64,000 nucleotides of DNA from Parapristionchus giblindavisi (Eukaryota; Nematoda; Chromadorea; Rhabditida; Diplogasteridae). The stretch is taken from positions 62,001-126,000 of the forward strand of contig CALSFV010000036.1 in the NCBI GenBank assembly GCA_943737045.1, given 5' to 3'. Each line of letters opens with the position of its first letter. Position 1 is the first letter of the stretch. This document shows positions 50,161-62,200 of this stretch, one piece after another. The notes below the pieces were generated by a model. The model did not search any database. It was not told the origin of the DNA and saw nothing but the letters and a program-made list of their open reading frames with translations. A program made the translations under genes and the position numbers.

Positions 50161-51030
50161 TATTTGAAGTAATACTAACAATAGCTGGGACTTGGGGAGG
50201 TGACAGCGGTTATTTATCGACTTATAGGCACAACCTAATTTTACTCACAAGCTAATTTTACTCACTGCTCTGTCAACGATCTTTCATAGACAAAGAAAGT
50301 GAAAGAGCACTGCCAGAGCGGAGAGTTTCAAATTAGCTCGTGGTGATTTGACTCGTGGTGAGTGGAGAGCTCATTTGACAAGGTGCGAGAACTGTCTTCT
50401 CTTCATTTTGGAATCCAGAACAATCGTTTAACATGGAACATCTTATCAAATTAAAGAATCACTCGTCTCGCTTTCAAGAAAAAAGCATCAATATACTGTA
50501 TACGGGGTACAAGAGTATTCCGGGGTGTCCAACACTCACGGCAAATTCTCCTAGAGACAGGTTGCCTAACTGGACGACCAAAGATAAAGTCATGCTTACT
50601 CTAAACTCTTCCAAAACGTCACCGGATAATACTCTCGTTCTAGATAGTAACGGGGACTGAAGTATTCCTATTGTAAGTTATCTCGCATATGAGAGAGCCC
50701 TTCTCCAATTGTCGCATCTTAGATAGCCTACCGTGAAATGTGAGAAAGTTTGTGTAAGGCTATATGCCATGATCATTGACCGTTCCAGTAAACCCCTTTT
50801 CTTGTCCTTTTCTGCTGTGTGGGGCTGACTCATGTCACCCGAAAGGACCAACAAAGTGCGATCAAAATGTCATAATCAGGGAAAGTTGTTTTCAGCAACC
50901 GTGTTTTTGGCTTACTCATATACTTTCTAGTCTGAAAGTGCGAAAAACATGTCAAGAACTTGACCAAATTGAAATCTATCGATTCTAAAAGAATCAGTGC
51001 TTACTGCTATTCGTATTGTGGAATAACACC

Positions 51031-51152
51031 TTAAAGGGAGCGTTACCTCACTCAATGGTCTCTTCATTGCGCACACTATTTCTCTGTTCTCTAACAACGA
51101 GAGAGCATTGCGCGTCGAAGAGACCATTGAGTGAGGTAACGCTCCCTTTAAA
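51031..51152. repeat. TTTAAAGGGAGCG hairpin element
   Basis: Almost perfect stem, same family as 48367-48491. Confidence 0.75.
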
Positions 51153-52965
51153 GTGGTTTTGAATTTGCCGATTATGGTATTAGCGGGTAAGAGAGCAATC
51201 CAAAGAAAAAACTTTACCGACGATGTCTTCATACTCTCTCTCTCTCTCTCCTGTATTTTTAGCCCGCGGGGTGCACCGTTGAGAGGCCATATCTCGCGGG
51301 GTACACCACGGGATTGAGACTGCGACCAAAAATACCAGAGCGTGTACAGGGAACAAAGAAATAGGGTATGAAATTGAGACTGCGCAATTGCATTTTGACA
51401 TTTTTCATCAATTTTTCATAAAGAAGTTGGCTGCAAATCGCTCTGACTCACCCTTCTTCACAAAGTACTACTAAATTGAAAAGAATTGAACGAAATTGAG
51501 AATTATTTAGCCAAAATTGCGCTTCGATGTTCAATAATTAAGGTTTTTTTGTTTATAACATCTTGTAATTTTCAAATTTCACAATATTCATTTCCTTGTA
51601 TTCCTTTCTCTTTCCTGGTATATGGACACAAAGCAGTAGTCTTAATGTAAGACATCGTGGATAACACGATCGAGCAGGGGAAAACAAAGCAGTCCGAGAC
51701 TAATGCACATCGTGTTTTTGCGACCAACCATGTCCCATTTTTGGCGTTTTTTCCCCATTTGTATAGGTATGAAAATGCCTACTGTATCACTAGATACGGG
51801 GCAAAGGTACGAAATATATGTTAATATATGTACATTATGGTAAAATTAAATCATGTTATATAGAATTAGATAAACGCTGCGCCTTATGGTGTTTCCGCCG
51901 TCTATAGTATAACTTTTGTGACGTTTTGCGCAATTTTCGATCCCCATAATTACAAAATCGTAATTGGCGCTTCCACTGTCCGCGGTCACTTCCCCCCTCA
52001 TCGTCATGGCTAAAGGAGAATAGCTCTCAGGAAGTGCGTTTTTTGTTGTTTATACAATAGACCTTTAGAAAGCGCAGTACCATAGGGTGAGAGAATGGCT
52101 TCCACTATACGACTTAATAGTCTATTTTTTGATTATGGTGAAATTTATTTTTGGCCTGTTCGATTTACGTATGTCATACAGTATCCGTTAATTCGTGCAA
52201 CACACAACAGTTGTGTGAGAAAATTCGATTTGCGACGAATCAATTAACAATCAATTACCCTCAAACTTCACTTTACATCATCGTTAACTCCATGCATCAT
52301 CTATGGTGTTTCACTAGGTCCCTGAAAGCCTGAATTCAGTAGGCGGAGCTTAGCTAAAAGGGGCGTGGCTAAGGACACGACCACCATGTTCTCTCTTATA
52401 ACAATGATCATGGCTTCCAGATGTCATTCGTTTGCATGGTTCTGGTTTTACTATCACTTATTTGATTTCGAGCGTGTCTTTGAGAAATTTAGAACCATTA
52501 CTATTGTAGACGATATTTTCCTTTTGCCAAACTGTTTATCACTGCGTTTCTCCAACATCCTTTGAGCGTTCATCGAAATCCTGGTCAATGACGAAATTAT
52601 AATACATTATGGTGTGCTCTAATCGTTTGCGCTCTCTCACTTTTTCGTGGTCACTCTTTTTTCTCTGTAACACCATGACCGCTCTCGATACGTTGTGTAT
52701 CTTTGCTAGTGCTCTGAAGTGGCGAAAGTAATAGATAAAATAGAAAACTCTTCCATTTTTGGCATTCCACATTCCCTTTTCGTGACTTGCGAGCACCATA
52801 TCCGAAGAGATTGCTTTTCACTGCGAGAACCGGCGCTTTCTTCCAAATACGTTTCATGATTTGAATAAATTCATACCATTCTCATCAGTTTGATTGTATC
52901 TTTTCGAATAGCCTTTCAAAAAATTCATATTTCCTCGAACCCATGCAATCAATCAATGCAAACAT

Positions 52966-52976
52966 TCTTGTTCAGA
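52966..52976 (+). promoter_or_regulatory. candidate trans-splice acceptor before the peptide gene
   Basis: A pyrimidine-rich stretch ending TTGTTCAG lies one base before the ATG at 52977. In nematodes such a site with no upstream exon commonly receives a spliced leader. It could instead end an intron in the 5' UTR. Confidence 0.45.
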
Positions 52977-55900
52977 ATGAACTTCACTTACCTTCTCTCC
53001 CTTTTGCTAATGCTTCTTCCACTCGTCGCCGCATTCCCGAGTCGTAAGTGATCTTTGATCTTTGATCTTTGATCTTTACCTCTAAACCGTTTAGTGATCT
53101 ACAACGTGCCTGACTATGTAGACGAGGAGGCTCTCCGATCGTTTGAGTCCAAAAGAGATGGAGGTAAATTATAACAGAAATTTATCAAAATATACCGACA
53201 GAATCAGATTTTTATTAAATCGAAAGTATTATTTAGTAGGGCGAGAATCACTGTTTCGACCATTAGGTTGTACATAGTGATCCTCTACCCGCTATAGCTG
53301 GCACAGCCAATTTGTTTAAAATTCATTGAATATGTTTTACTAAACTCTAGTTGGTAGCGAAAAGTTTTGTATTAAAGCATGAAAAAGTGTAAAAATGTGG
53401 TTTAAAATTCATTCAGCTATATATTTGAGCTATATGCTATATAAAACAATAAGAGAGAGTATGAGGAAATGGTAAATAAAGGCGGACAAAACCATCGCAT
53501 AATAGGCGCTTCTACGTATGAATTAACTAGTGAACTGTAATATGATTACGTTCAGCGTCAAAAACACTTTTTTATATATTAAAAAAAATTGAAAAATGGA
53601 CTGTCTGGGGAGAGATCACTGATTCTGAAAATAGTAGTAGTTCTGGCTACAGTACTTTGATTGCACGTGGTGACTCTACATTATAAATACCGAATGATGG
53701 CGTACCGCAGGCTAATATTAAACTACCCGATCTATTATAGCCTGCTGACTTCAATGTTCTCTGCTTACCAGACGTTTTTAAAGATCAAATTTGCAAGGGG
53801 CAAAAATGACCGAACATTGTTCGAATATAGGCTAAGGGTTGCTTTTTAAACATTGAAATTAAAAATAGAAAACCGTTCATACTATCTGGAGCAAGGATAG
53901 GTGGTTTTTCACCAGTTCCTGAAACTTATTTGCTATTTCTTTAATCATCAATCTCTAAAAGCACATCCCGAGTAAATATTACTCTCAACACTCTCTCCTA
54001 GGCAAATAAAGTGAGAAAGCATTGTCAGATCGTAGAGTTTCAAATGAGCTCTGGGCTTAACAATCCTCCTTTCAATTTATTCGCTTATAGAAATTCCGAA
54101 CCTGATTCACTTTGTTCCCTATGCGCATGAGATAGTTACAAAAATGCTATTCTGAATGTCACTCACTAGTTCATAGTATGCTTTATGTTATATTTGATGC
54201 AATACTTATTACTATGCATGACTAGTTAACCTACGCTTTCGCCGCGTAAATGCACCACCGGAATTAAATCGACCTACATCTCTCCTCACTTTTGCAAAAA
54301 CGCGACAAGATATGGCAACGTGACCTTTTCTGAGTAATGTTAAATGCACACCCCAAGCTAATTTGAAACTCTCCGCCCTGGCAATACTCTCTCGATTTCT
54401 TTGTTTGCGAGAGAGTATTGCCAATGCGGAGGGTAAAATTAGCATGGGGTATTCCTTTAAAGGCACACCCGAAATTTTACTCTCCTGCATTGGCAATAGT
54501 GTCTCGCAGACAAAGAAAGCGATAGAGTGTGGCCAGTGTGGAGGGTTTAGAATTAGCTCAGGGTGTTATTTTAAACTCCTTCGGACTGCACTATTTCTTA
54601 ATATGACAAGCTGACATCCGCAATTAATCATGTTTCTTACGCTGCTTCTCGGAAATGATCTTAATGATAAATGCAACGGGACATGACATTTCTCATTTCT
54701 ATGTTCACATCCAGTCTATGGAGTTCATCTTTTAGTGGATTATGAGTGTAAAACGTGAGAAAGTTTACAGTTTAAAGGCACAGCCCGGGCTAATTTTACT
54801 TTGGGCACAGTCTCTCGTAAACAAGGAAACCGAGATACCATTGCCAGATCTTTAAACACTTTTGTCAAGATTAGCAACTGAAGCTGACGTTTCCATTAGA
54901 CGCTGTTGCAATATTCGAAAATCGTCGTTGTGCATCTTTCGTGAAATTTCTCTTCCAACTCATAGCGGGCAAATGTCTCCTGTTAAAGTGCAGCTAATCA
55001 TGTTGTAATCTGAAACCCGCTATCATGCAAACGCGACATGTCGAACTACCAATAACCTACATAGCCTAATAATACCTCACATAAAGTTCATCTTATGCAA
55101 GTGACATGTGTGATACGGACACACATTAGAGAAAGTACCCATTATGTATGAGACCTACGCCTAATGAATGGTTTCCATCGATGTCAACGCAAATCACAAA
55201 GACTTTGTACCTATAATTATTCGGCACTGATTCATTCTTTTCTGCTGTGACCGAAGTGATGCCACAACTCTGACATAATCGTCAATTACATGCGCCATCG
55301 AAACAGTAGGTTCTAGGATTCAGAGAGCATTCTAGAACTAATCTCCATCCCCCTTACTCATAATAATTTTGACATTTCACATATTTTCTTGCACTCGAAC
55401 ATTTTGAACTTCATGAAACACCCTTGTGGTGTACGATAAATGAATAAATAAACTCACTAGTCTGCTGATAGATCTTACTTTGCTTACGAAATGATGCTGC
55501 GAGAATGAAGAAGGTGAACCCGGAGATTTGGGATGCGCTATTATCATGAAAGCCAACGATGGTCTCTGATAGATGCGAGAGGCGGTTCGATTCTCGGTTG
55601 CAACTTTCCATGTATTTGTCTATAAATTCGAAAACTAGCGCCTTCTTTCAAATGTAGCGCCACGGTGGTCCGTTCCTATTTTTATCTTCAAGAGTGCATT
55701 CAAATATCTCTTTCTGTATCATTCAGAAGTTTTATTATAATTACTCAGTCCAAGCTCTATTCAAGAGTCGTCATCTTATTTATGCACAAGGTGCACATAA
55801 AAGTGATTTATGCGACATGCGGGGGATTGCCAAAACTGCGGAACCTAACCAAAGCCACGTTTCTTCTGATGAAAACTCCCATGAATCTTAGTTTACTACT

Positions 55901-56260
55901 CTTGTCCTAGTTGTTTTTCTAGCTGATTATTCGAACGATTTAGAAAAAAAATCCGTGGTTATTTTTACTGTTAATAACATAAATAACGATTTATTTTTGT
56001 CAAAGTATTGTATGATTTCGATATCATAAGCGGTAGTAAATTTGATTATCAATATATTTTGTAGCACTACACACAATCGTTTTGTAACAGTGGGGGCGAT
56101 ATATTTTCGATTCTGTGAATAAAAAAACGTGACAAACAGACCACAACGAAGAATTATATACAGTAGCTAGACCGTGAAATTTGAGTATATTTTTCTTCTT
56201 GCAGGTGTGGTTATTTCTCCGAACCTCATACGGAAATTCCTGCAAAATCGGCGAATCTGA
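52977..56260 (+). CDS. small secreted peptide precursor (candidate neuropeptide-like protein)
   Basis: Three exons with matching phases: 52977-53043, 53095-53163, 56205-56260, stop at 56258-56260, 63 residues. Residues 1-19 form a signal peptide: MNFTY, a leucine-rich core, then VAA before FPS. The remaining 44 residues carry a dibasic KR after an acidic spacer (VDEEALRSFESKR) and end QNRRI. Cleavage at KR and RR would release a peptide of about 17 residues beginning DGGVVISPN. There are no cysteines. The start codon sits 1 bp after a TTGTTCAG acceptor-like site, as expected for a spliced-leader-accepting message, and AATAAA follows at 56393-56398. Layout (signal, spacer, dibasic sites, one peptide) fits neuropeptide-like precursors, but I cannot assign a known family. 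The 3.0-kb second intron could hide another exon. Confidence 0.6.
53955..54850. repeat. cluster of CCGAGCTAATTT hairpin elements in the peptide-gene intron
   Basis: At least four copies near 53965-54060, 54346-54460, 54461-54575 and 54772-54850. Each pairs a CACTCCGCTCTGGCAATA(C/G)T arm with its inverse around TTTCTTTGTCTACGAGAGAG. Others lie near 49119-49185, 50238-50350, 57345-57470, 59680-59762 and 61285-61400. Confidence 0.72.
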
Positions 56261-56392
56261 GCGGACGTCTACCGTATACATTCCGTTCACCCGCCGTACT
56301 GCCGTATCCCTATCGTATCGCTAATCGTATCTGGCTCTTAGTGAAGAAGCCTTCAGTACTCATCGATATGTCACTCATTAATCAAATGTTCG

Positions 56393-56398
56393 AATAAA
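56393..56398 (+). terminator. polyadenylation signal AATAAA, peptide gene
   Basis: Exact AATAAA, 133 bp after the stop at 56260; a second one occurs near 56449. Confidence 0.45.
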
Positions 56399-56562
56399 TG
56401 AGTCCGAGAGTGTTATGCACGTCGAGCTAATACTTACAGTGTTTGGCAATAAAATATGTTACGCTGTCGGAATCATCCTTCCGTCTCTGACAATGCAATA
56501 ATTCTTTACATTTTACATTTTTTTACATTTAAACACTTTATCGAGATCAACTAAGCGGTGGG

Positions 56563-56740
56563 TCACCGGATCTGTAGTGACATGATTTGGTTCCATTGAT
56601 CCGTGTTTCTGGCAACGTTCATAAAGCCTGGCCCGACTATCTTCACAAATTCATCCTTCCATCTCAATTCGGGTCTTCCTCTTGATCGCTTTGGCCCTTG
56701 TGGGTGCCATTCCAACACTCTTCTCGACCATCTGTCAGGA
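56563..56740 (-). pseudogene. non-LTR retrotransposon (LINE) C-terminal remnant
   Basis: Minus-strand open segment of about 57 codons ending TGA: RWSRRVLEWHPQGPKRSRG, then RPELRWKDEFVKIVGP and NVARNTDQWN. This matches the conserved tail of LINE reverse-transcriptase proteins (RxW...W.P...R..GRP..RW.D...). It is severely 5'-truncated. Confidence 0.75.
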
Positions 56741-57254
56741 TCAAGTGAAGATAAGATAAATAATTCTTATCCATTAAAAAACGCCCTTATTCGAAACTTG
56801 ATATAAACAGTCAAATAACCCATGGGAACGTTGCGCGTTTAATAAGCCTGCTTTTCTGTATTTCCAAATTCATCAAATATTATTTGAGAAAAGTCTGCTT
56901 ATTAATGGGTACCGTAACACATAATTATGACGTCACTAATCATAATCTCCTATATTATATACAGTGAAAGTGCTTAACATCGAGTGACGCGTGCATTCCG
57001 GAAGATGATAGAGGCAGAGGGGCAGTGAGAGACTCACAAGAGACGTGAGAGACGAGAGACTTGTCAGAGTCATGCCACCTAGCTAAATACATAGGTCTAG
57101 AGATGCAAAAGCGTAGGCAAACACCAGAAATGTTTGGGCAGGGAGTCGAGCGTGAAATGTAATGAAGAAAGAGTGAGACCTCCAGCGACGAATTACGTAT
57201 AATGGCCTGTCTCGAGAGTTATTATTAATATTATTATCCTCATTATTATTATTT

Positions 57255-57312
57255 TAAAAACACTCTTTATCAAGATAAACTAAGCAGTGTTGTCACTGAA
57301 TATGCAGTTTCG
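57255..57312 (-). repeat. LINE 3'-tail fragment
   Basis: Shares the CTTTATC.AGAT.AACTAAGC stretch found just beyond the LINE stop at 56530-56570. Confidence 0.4.
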
Positions 57313-58480
57313 TAAAAGGTGGTTAATGTCTCGAGAGTATGTTTTTTTAAGGGTAGACCACGAGCAAATTTGGAACACTCCGCTCTGGCAATACATTCAC
57401 TTTCTTTGTCTACGAGAGAGGATTGCCAGAGCGGAAAGTTTAAAATTAGCTCGGGCTATGGCTTTAGTGATTATTCACACATTTTTGTCTGTATCGCTCA
57501 TGCGTGAGCACCTGATAAATAAATATGAAGGCGTAGTAGCCAAACAATGGATTTACCATATACAAAGGTAGGTAATAAAAGCTAAAAGGATGTCTAGACC
57601 GTACAGTTATTCCCTTTCGATTTCGACATAATCTAGTATTCAAGGGAGCAAAGCCACACCATGGCTGAGAACACAAATGAACCATTATTATTTTATTATT
57701 ATTTATTTTTAAATTTAGATTTATTTAACTATGGAAAATAAAGAAACGATTGAAGAGAGTTTCGCTCTTTATTGTTCGAAACAAGTAATGTACGTGTCCA
57801 GAAGTTCTGCAAAAACGAGAGATCAGAAACGGTAGTGTGTTATATGAGGGGACTTTTTAATTTGGTTGAGCATTAGAGTGGTATGATATTTAGGCCGAAT
57901 TATCACTGCTCTGCAGTGACGACTTGGTGTTCCTAAGGTACCGGGGTAGCCTTTACCTCTACTACCCCATTTAAACATATTCTAATTATTACTTAATTTT
58001 GCACCTTTCAGACATATTGATCTATTGTACCTTTATATTTAGATCCTAGAGTGAAAGTAACCTTTGAGAAGCTCTCTAAAAATACTTTTTAAAAAAATAC
58101 AAAAAAAATTCACATGCTATTTCCTTGTTTATGCCAACGAGAGAGATGAGGAAGCACGGTTTGCCTTCCTTTAAAAGTTTAATAACTTGTTCAAAGAAGT
58201 CACGTAAATGTTATATAATATTTACTTTTGATGCATTGCAATACATATCAATTGGAATGCAGACGCCTAACAAGGGAATGGTCTGAGGACACATATTCTT
58301 CACGATCTTCACGTAACTTTGAGAGTAGACTAATTCGAACATGCTGATTTCAAATCCGCTTTAAAAAACCGGCACTTTTTTGACTTTGTTGTTGCTAATT
58401 TCGTGACTAATCACATATCATCTAGTGTCATCACTTGCTATGAATAAATTGAATTAAAATCACATAAATAAAGCTTAAGT

Positions 58481-58486
58481 TTTATT
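58481..58486 (-). terminator. polyadenylation signal AATAAA (minus strand), BTB-BACK gene
   Basis: TTTATT on the plus strand, 32 bp past the minus-strand stop codon. Confidence 0.4.
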
Positions 58487-58517
58487 ATTCTGCGAAAATG
58501 TTTGTGGCAGTGGAAAT

Positions 58518-59175
58518 TCAATTTTCGTATCCCGATAGGGGTTTCAGCATGATTTGGACGTGCAGTTCGCCGTCGTTGAGTACGGGAGACTCTCCCGAGA
58601 TGAGTTCACGAATGGACAATCGTTCGCCAATCTCGAGCTCGCAGGCGTACCTGCATGGATATAATTTTATTTATTTATTTATTTATTCCATCAAATATAC
58701 ATATATGTAATTTCATAAACATATAACTGGCATGGGAAACACGTCGAGGGCGTACAAAAACAAATATATTAACTTTTTTTATCGTATTTTTTAAGGCTGA
58801 AGAAAGTAATCATAGCTGTTATATTATCTCGCCGATTTCGAGCCCACAAGCATATTGAATTGCACCGCTCACACTTTTGAATTTTAAAAAAATTGTTTGC
58901 TTAAACGCGGTCTTTGGCTTTCGAGAGCGCGCTTAACTAAGGGAACGTTGGACGTTTAAAGGGAGTGTTACCTCTCTCAATGGTCTCTTCATTGTGCACA
59001 CTATTTCTCTGTTCTCTAACAACGAGAGAGTATTATATATATTTTATATTATTATTATATTTTATCAACGTGCGTATGCACGAAACGAAACACATAAAAG
59101 TGACTAGTGAAAATTCATGAAATTTAAATGTGGTATATTGGAGGGGGGGGGGTCAGGGTTTGAAATCTCTGGGGT

Positions 59176-59241
<66 letters not shown>

Positions 59242-62200
59242 CACGTCGAACAGACCATTGAGAGAGGTTTCGCTCCCTTTAAATTTTGAAGTTTTGGTAT
59301 TGTCCTCCGTTCAAAAGTAACCAAAGGAAGAGCAAACCGACGCGGGAGTGTATGAAACAAGGACAGCTTTCTGTGTTTTTCATTTCTTTTCGTGACTTTT
59401 CCCTTGACCGTACATGTAATGAATTCGGTCTTGTTCGTTATGTGGTGTTACATTTTCAAAACGTGCGCACGCCGTAACTCCCTCCGCCGCGTCTTCGTCG
59501 ATACGGCGTGCGCACGTTTTCTTCGTTTTTTTTTAGTGTAACACCACATTACTCTTCAAGCTTACCGTGACTTTGTGAATTGATTCCTTCCCACGATGGA
59601 TTTCACTACCTTCTTATCGTCAACGAACGACAGCAGGAACTCAACGTGCCTTAAATAAACACCTTGGGTTAATTTTATCACCCCGAGCTAATTTGAAACC
59701 GCACTGACAACAGACAGCGAGAGCCCAGAGCAGACGATTTCAAATTAGCATGATAGGGCCTTTAAAATTGACATAATTCATGACAGGATATTGGTCAACA
59801 CCCGAAAATCAATCAATATTTATAGCCGAAACACGTGGAAAATGTTTACCTCGATGTTTGAATCTTTATGATCTTTGGTCGTACCTGTGTGACCTTTTCG
59901 AATATGGGAAATGTTTCCATATTCAGCCTATGCAGTGTGATTCCTGGAAATGCGCCCACATCTGCATTTTAAATGAACCTCAGTTTCATGAATTCCAAAA
60001 GAACGCCTAAAACGCTATTTATGGACCTCCTATGCTTCGATAAATAGCGCAACATAGGGTACATTGCGTTTCAACCGGGGGGCGATCGATTTCACAACGA
60101 TCGATTTCACAACGGATCATAAATCGTTTGGGGGGTGGCGTATAGCAACCAAAGTTGCATCGTTGTTATTAGTGGGAGTATACGGTATTGTGCTACAGTA
60201 ACCGTCAGGAATCGCGAACTGACTTTTTTCAGTTGACCCATGACCCGGGGTTCATGGTGGAAAATGGCCGAAGTCGAAAAATTCATGATACTCCGATACC
60301 AAATACAAGTTGCCAGTATATCAATAACGAGCCAACTTTTATCTTTCTGGATACCGTAACCCGTACTACCGTAATCAAACAGGGATTTGCCGTGAATTTC
60401 ACTATAATATTGTAGGGTACGGTAGCTAGATTACGGTAGTTCGGGTTACGGTATCCATAAAGAGAAAAGTTGGCTCACTATTGATATAATGGCAACTAGT
60501 ATTTGATCGCGGGCCATCATGAATTTTTCGACTTCGGCCATTTTCAACCATGAACCCCGGGTCATGGGTCAACTGAAAAAAGTCAGTTCGCGATTCCTGA
60601 CGGTTACGGTAGCACAATACCGTATACTCCCACTAATAACAACGATGCAACTTTGGTTGCTATGCGCCACCCTCCAACCGATTTATGATCCGTTGTGAAA
60701 TCGATCGTTGTGAAATCGATCGCCCCCCGTTTCAACCGACAGCAAAGGACATATTTGTTTTTACGTATAACAAAAATAACGTTGATGTGCAGGCAGCAAC
60801 GCTAGTCTATGACACTTCCCAAATTAAAAGAGCGATAGATATTTTATACATTGGACTGTGAAGCTAATTTAAAGAAGCTAAAACTCATACAAACATACAT
60901 ATACTACAAGAGAACTGTTCGAAACAAAATACGTTTTGCTGTTTTGCTTTGTTTTGTAAGGCAAATGGTTTTCGGCCTAGTCATAAAAACAACAGGAAGT
61001 GATTCTACGTCGTTTCTTCGTCATTCTCTCATTATATTCCGGAATTATGAAAGTAGCGGAAGCAACAATGACAAGCGGAACAATTATTAAAGTTCGGCCA
61101 ATCAAACAAGTCCAATTCCAGGTAGGCCAATCTCATGCCCTTTATGCCGCCGGTGATTATCCTCGACTCTTTATGATTATGCGTGATTTTTCGCGACTAC
61201 CAGGAACAATAAGTATAAGTGGATTGAGCGTATGTTACGTATAATACTTTGAGGCATTGCATACTTCGCGGGGAAAATGTCGAAAGCACTCCTCGAGCTA
61301 ATTTCAAGCACTCAGCTCTGGTCACACTCTCTCGCTTTCTTTGTTTACGAGAGTGTTGCAAGTGCGGAGAGGAAAATTTGATCGGGGTTTGCCTTTAAAT
61401 AGTTTTTTTTCACTTCTCTCTTGCGTTAACCTTTCATCAAATGTGAATGAAGAAATATTATTCTACGCAACTGTAATACCAATTCTAATTTAATTATATA
61501 ATTGAATATAATATGATAATATAATTTTATATATGTAATAACCTAATATAATTATAGTTTTACGCATCTGATATCTTGTGACCAAGTGACAATATTCCTT
61601 TTATATCGCCAGAACAGGGACTTCATACAATTTCTATGATTTTCCATGAATTTCGAAACAAAAATGTCGCAGTCAGACTTCTTGCACATTCATGGAGCAC
61701 GTGGGAAAGTCAGCAACGTCGAAGCCCAGTTTAGGAATTCATGAAACTGAGCATGATTTAAAATGTGAACAAGGGAGCATTTCCATGAATTGCTAGGAGA
61801 TTTCTTAGCTGGATACTGTTGTCACACTCGAAAAGGTCACAGAGGGGTGGAAATGAAACATGGGAAACATTTTCCTATTCATTTATTCACTTATTTATTC
61901 AATCGTCGTCTCAAATGTAGTCAAATCTTTGGATGTATGATAAATTAAATTAAATTACATTTCTCAGGCTACACATATTTTGAACGCTACACTTTTTCCC
62001 CCTCTCACCCCTGTCAAGAATTTCAAAACACTTTATGATGGGTTCAAATCTATTTGCAATCAAAATGTCTTGATCGGGACTGAGCGTGCTACGATTTGAT
62101 TTAGAAAGGCGCAACACGTTAAAAAAAACTCTCAAAATATGCCCTGGAAATCTGGATATGATCGGTTGAATTTTGACAAGTCATGCCGAAACAGCAAAAG

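Larger units (their letters stand above)
48999..52965. other. intergenic interval, no gene recognised
   Basis: Holds the SINE-like tails, hairpin elements (49119-49185, 50238-50350, 51031-51152), a 13-bp G run near 50058 and a short (CT)n near 51230. No conserved reading frame was found. The last kilobase should include the promoter of the peptide gene, but no specific motif stands out. Confidence 0.5.
56399..58480. other. interval between convergent gene ends
   Basis: Contains the LINE remnant (56563-56740), a LINE tail (57255-57312) and a hairpin element (57345-57470). Nothing else coding was recognised. Confidence 0.5.

Noticed and set aside
55540..55610. tRNA-like B box GGTTCGATTC
   Set aside because: No matching A box or cloverleaf could be found.
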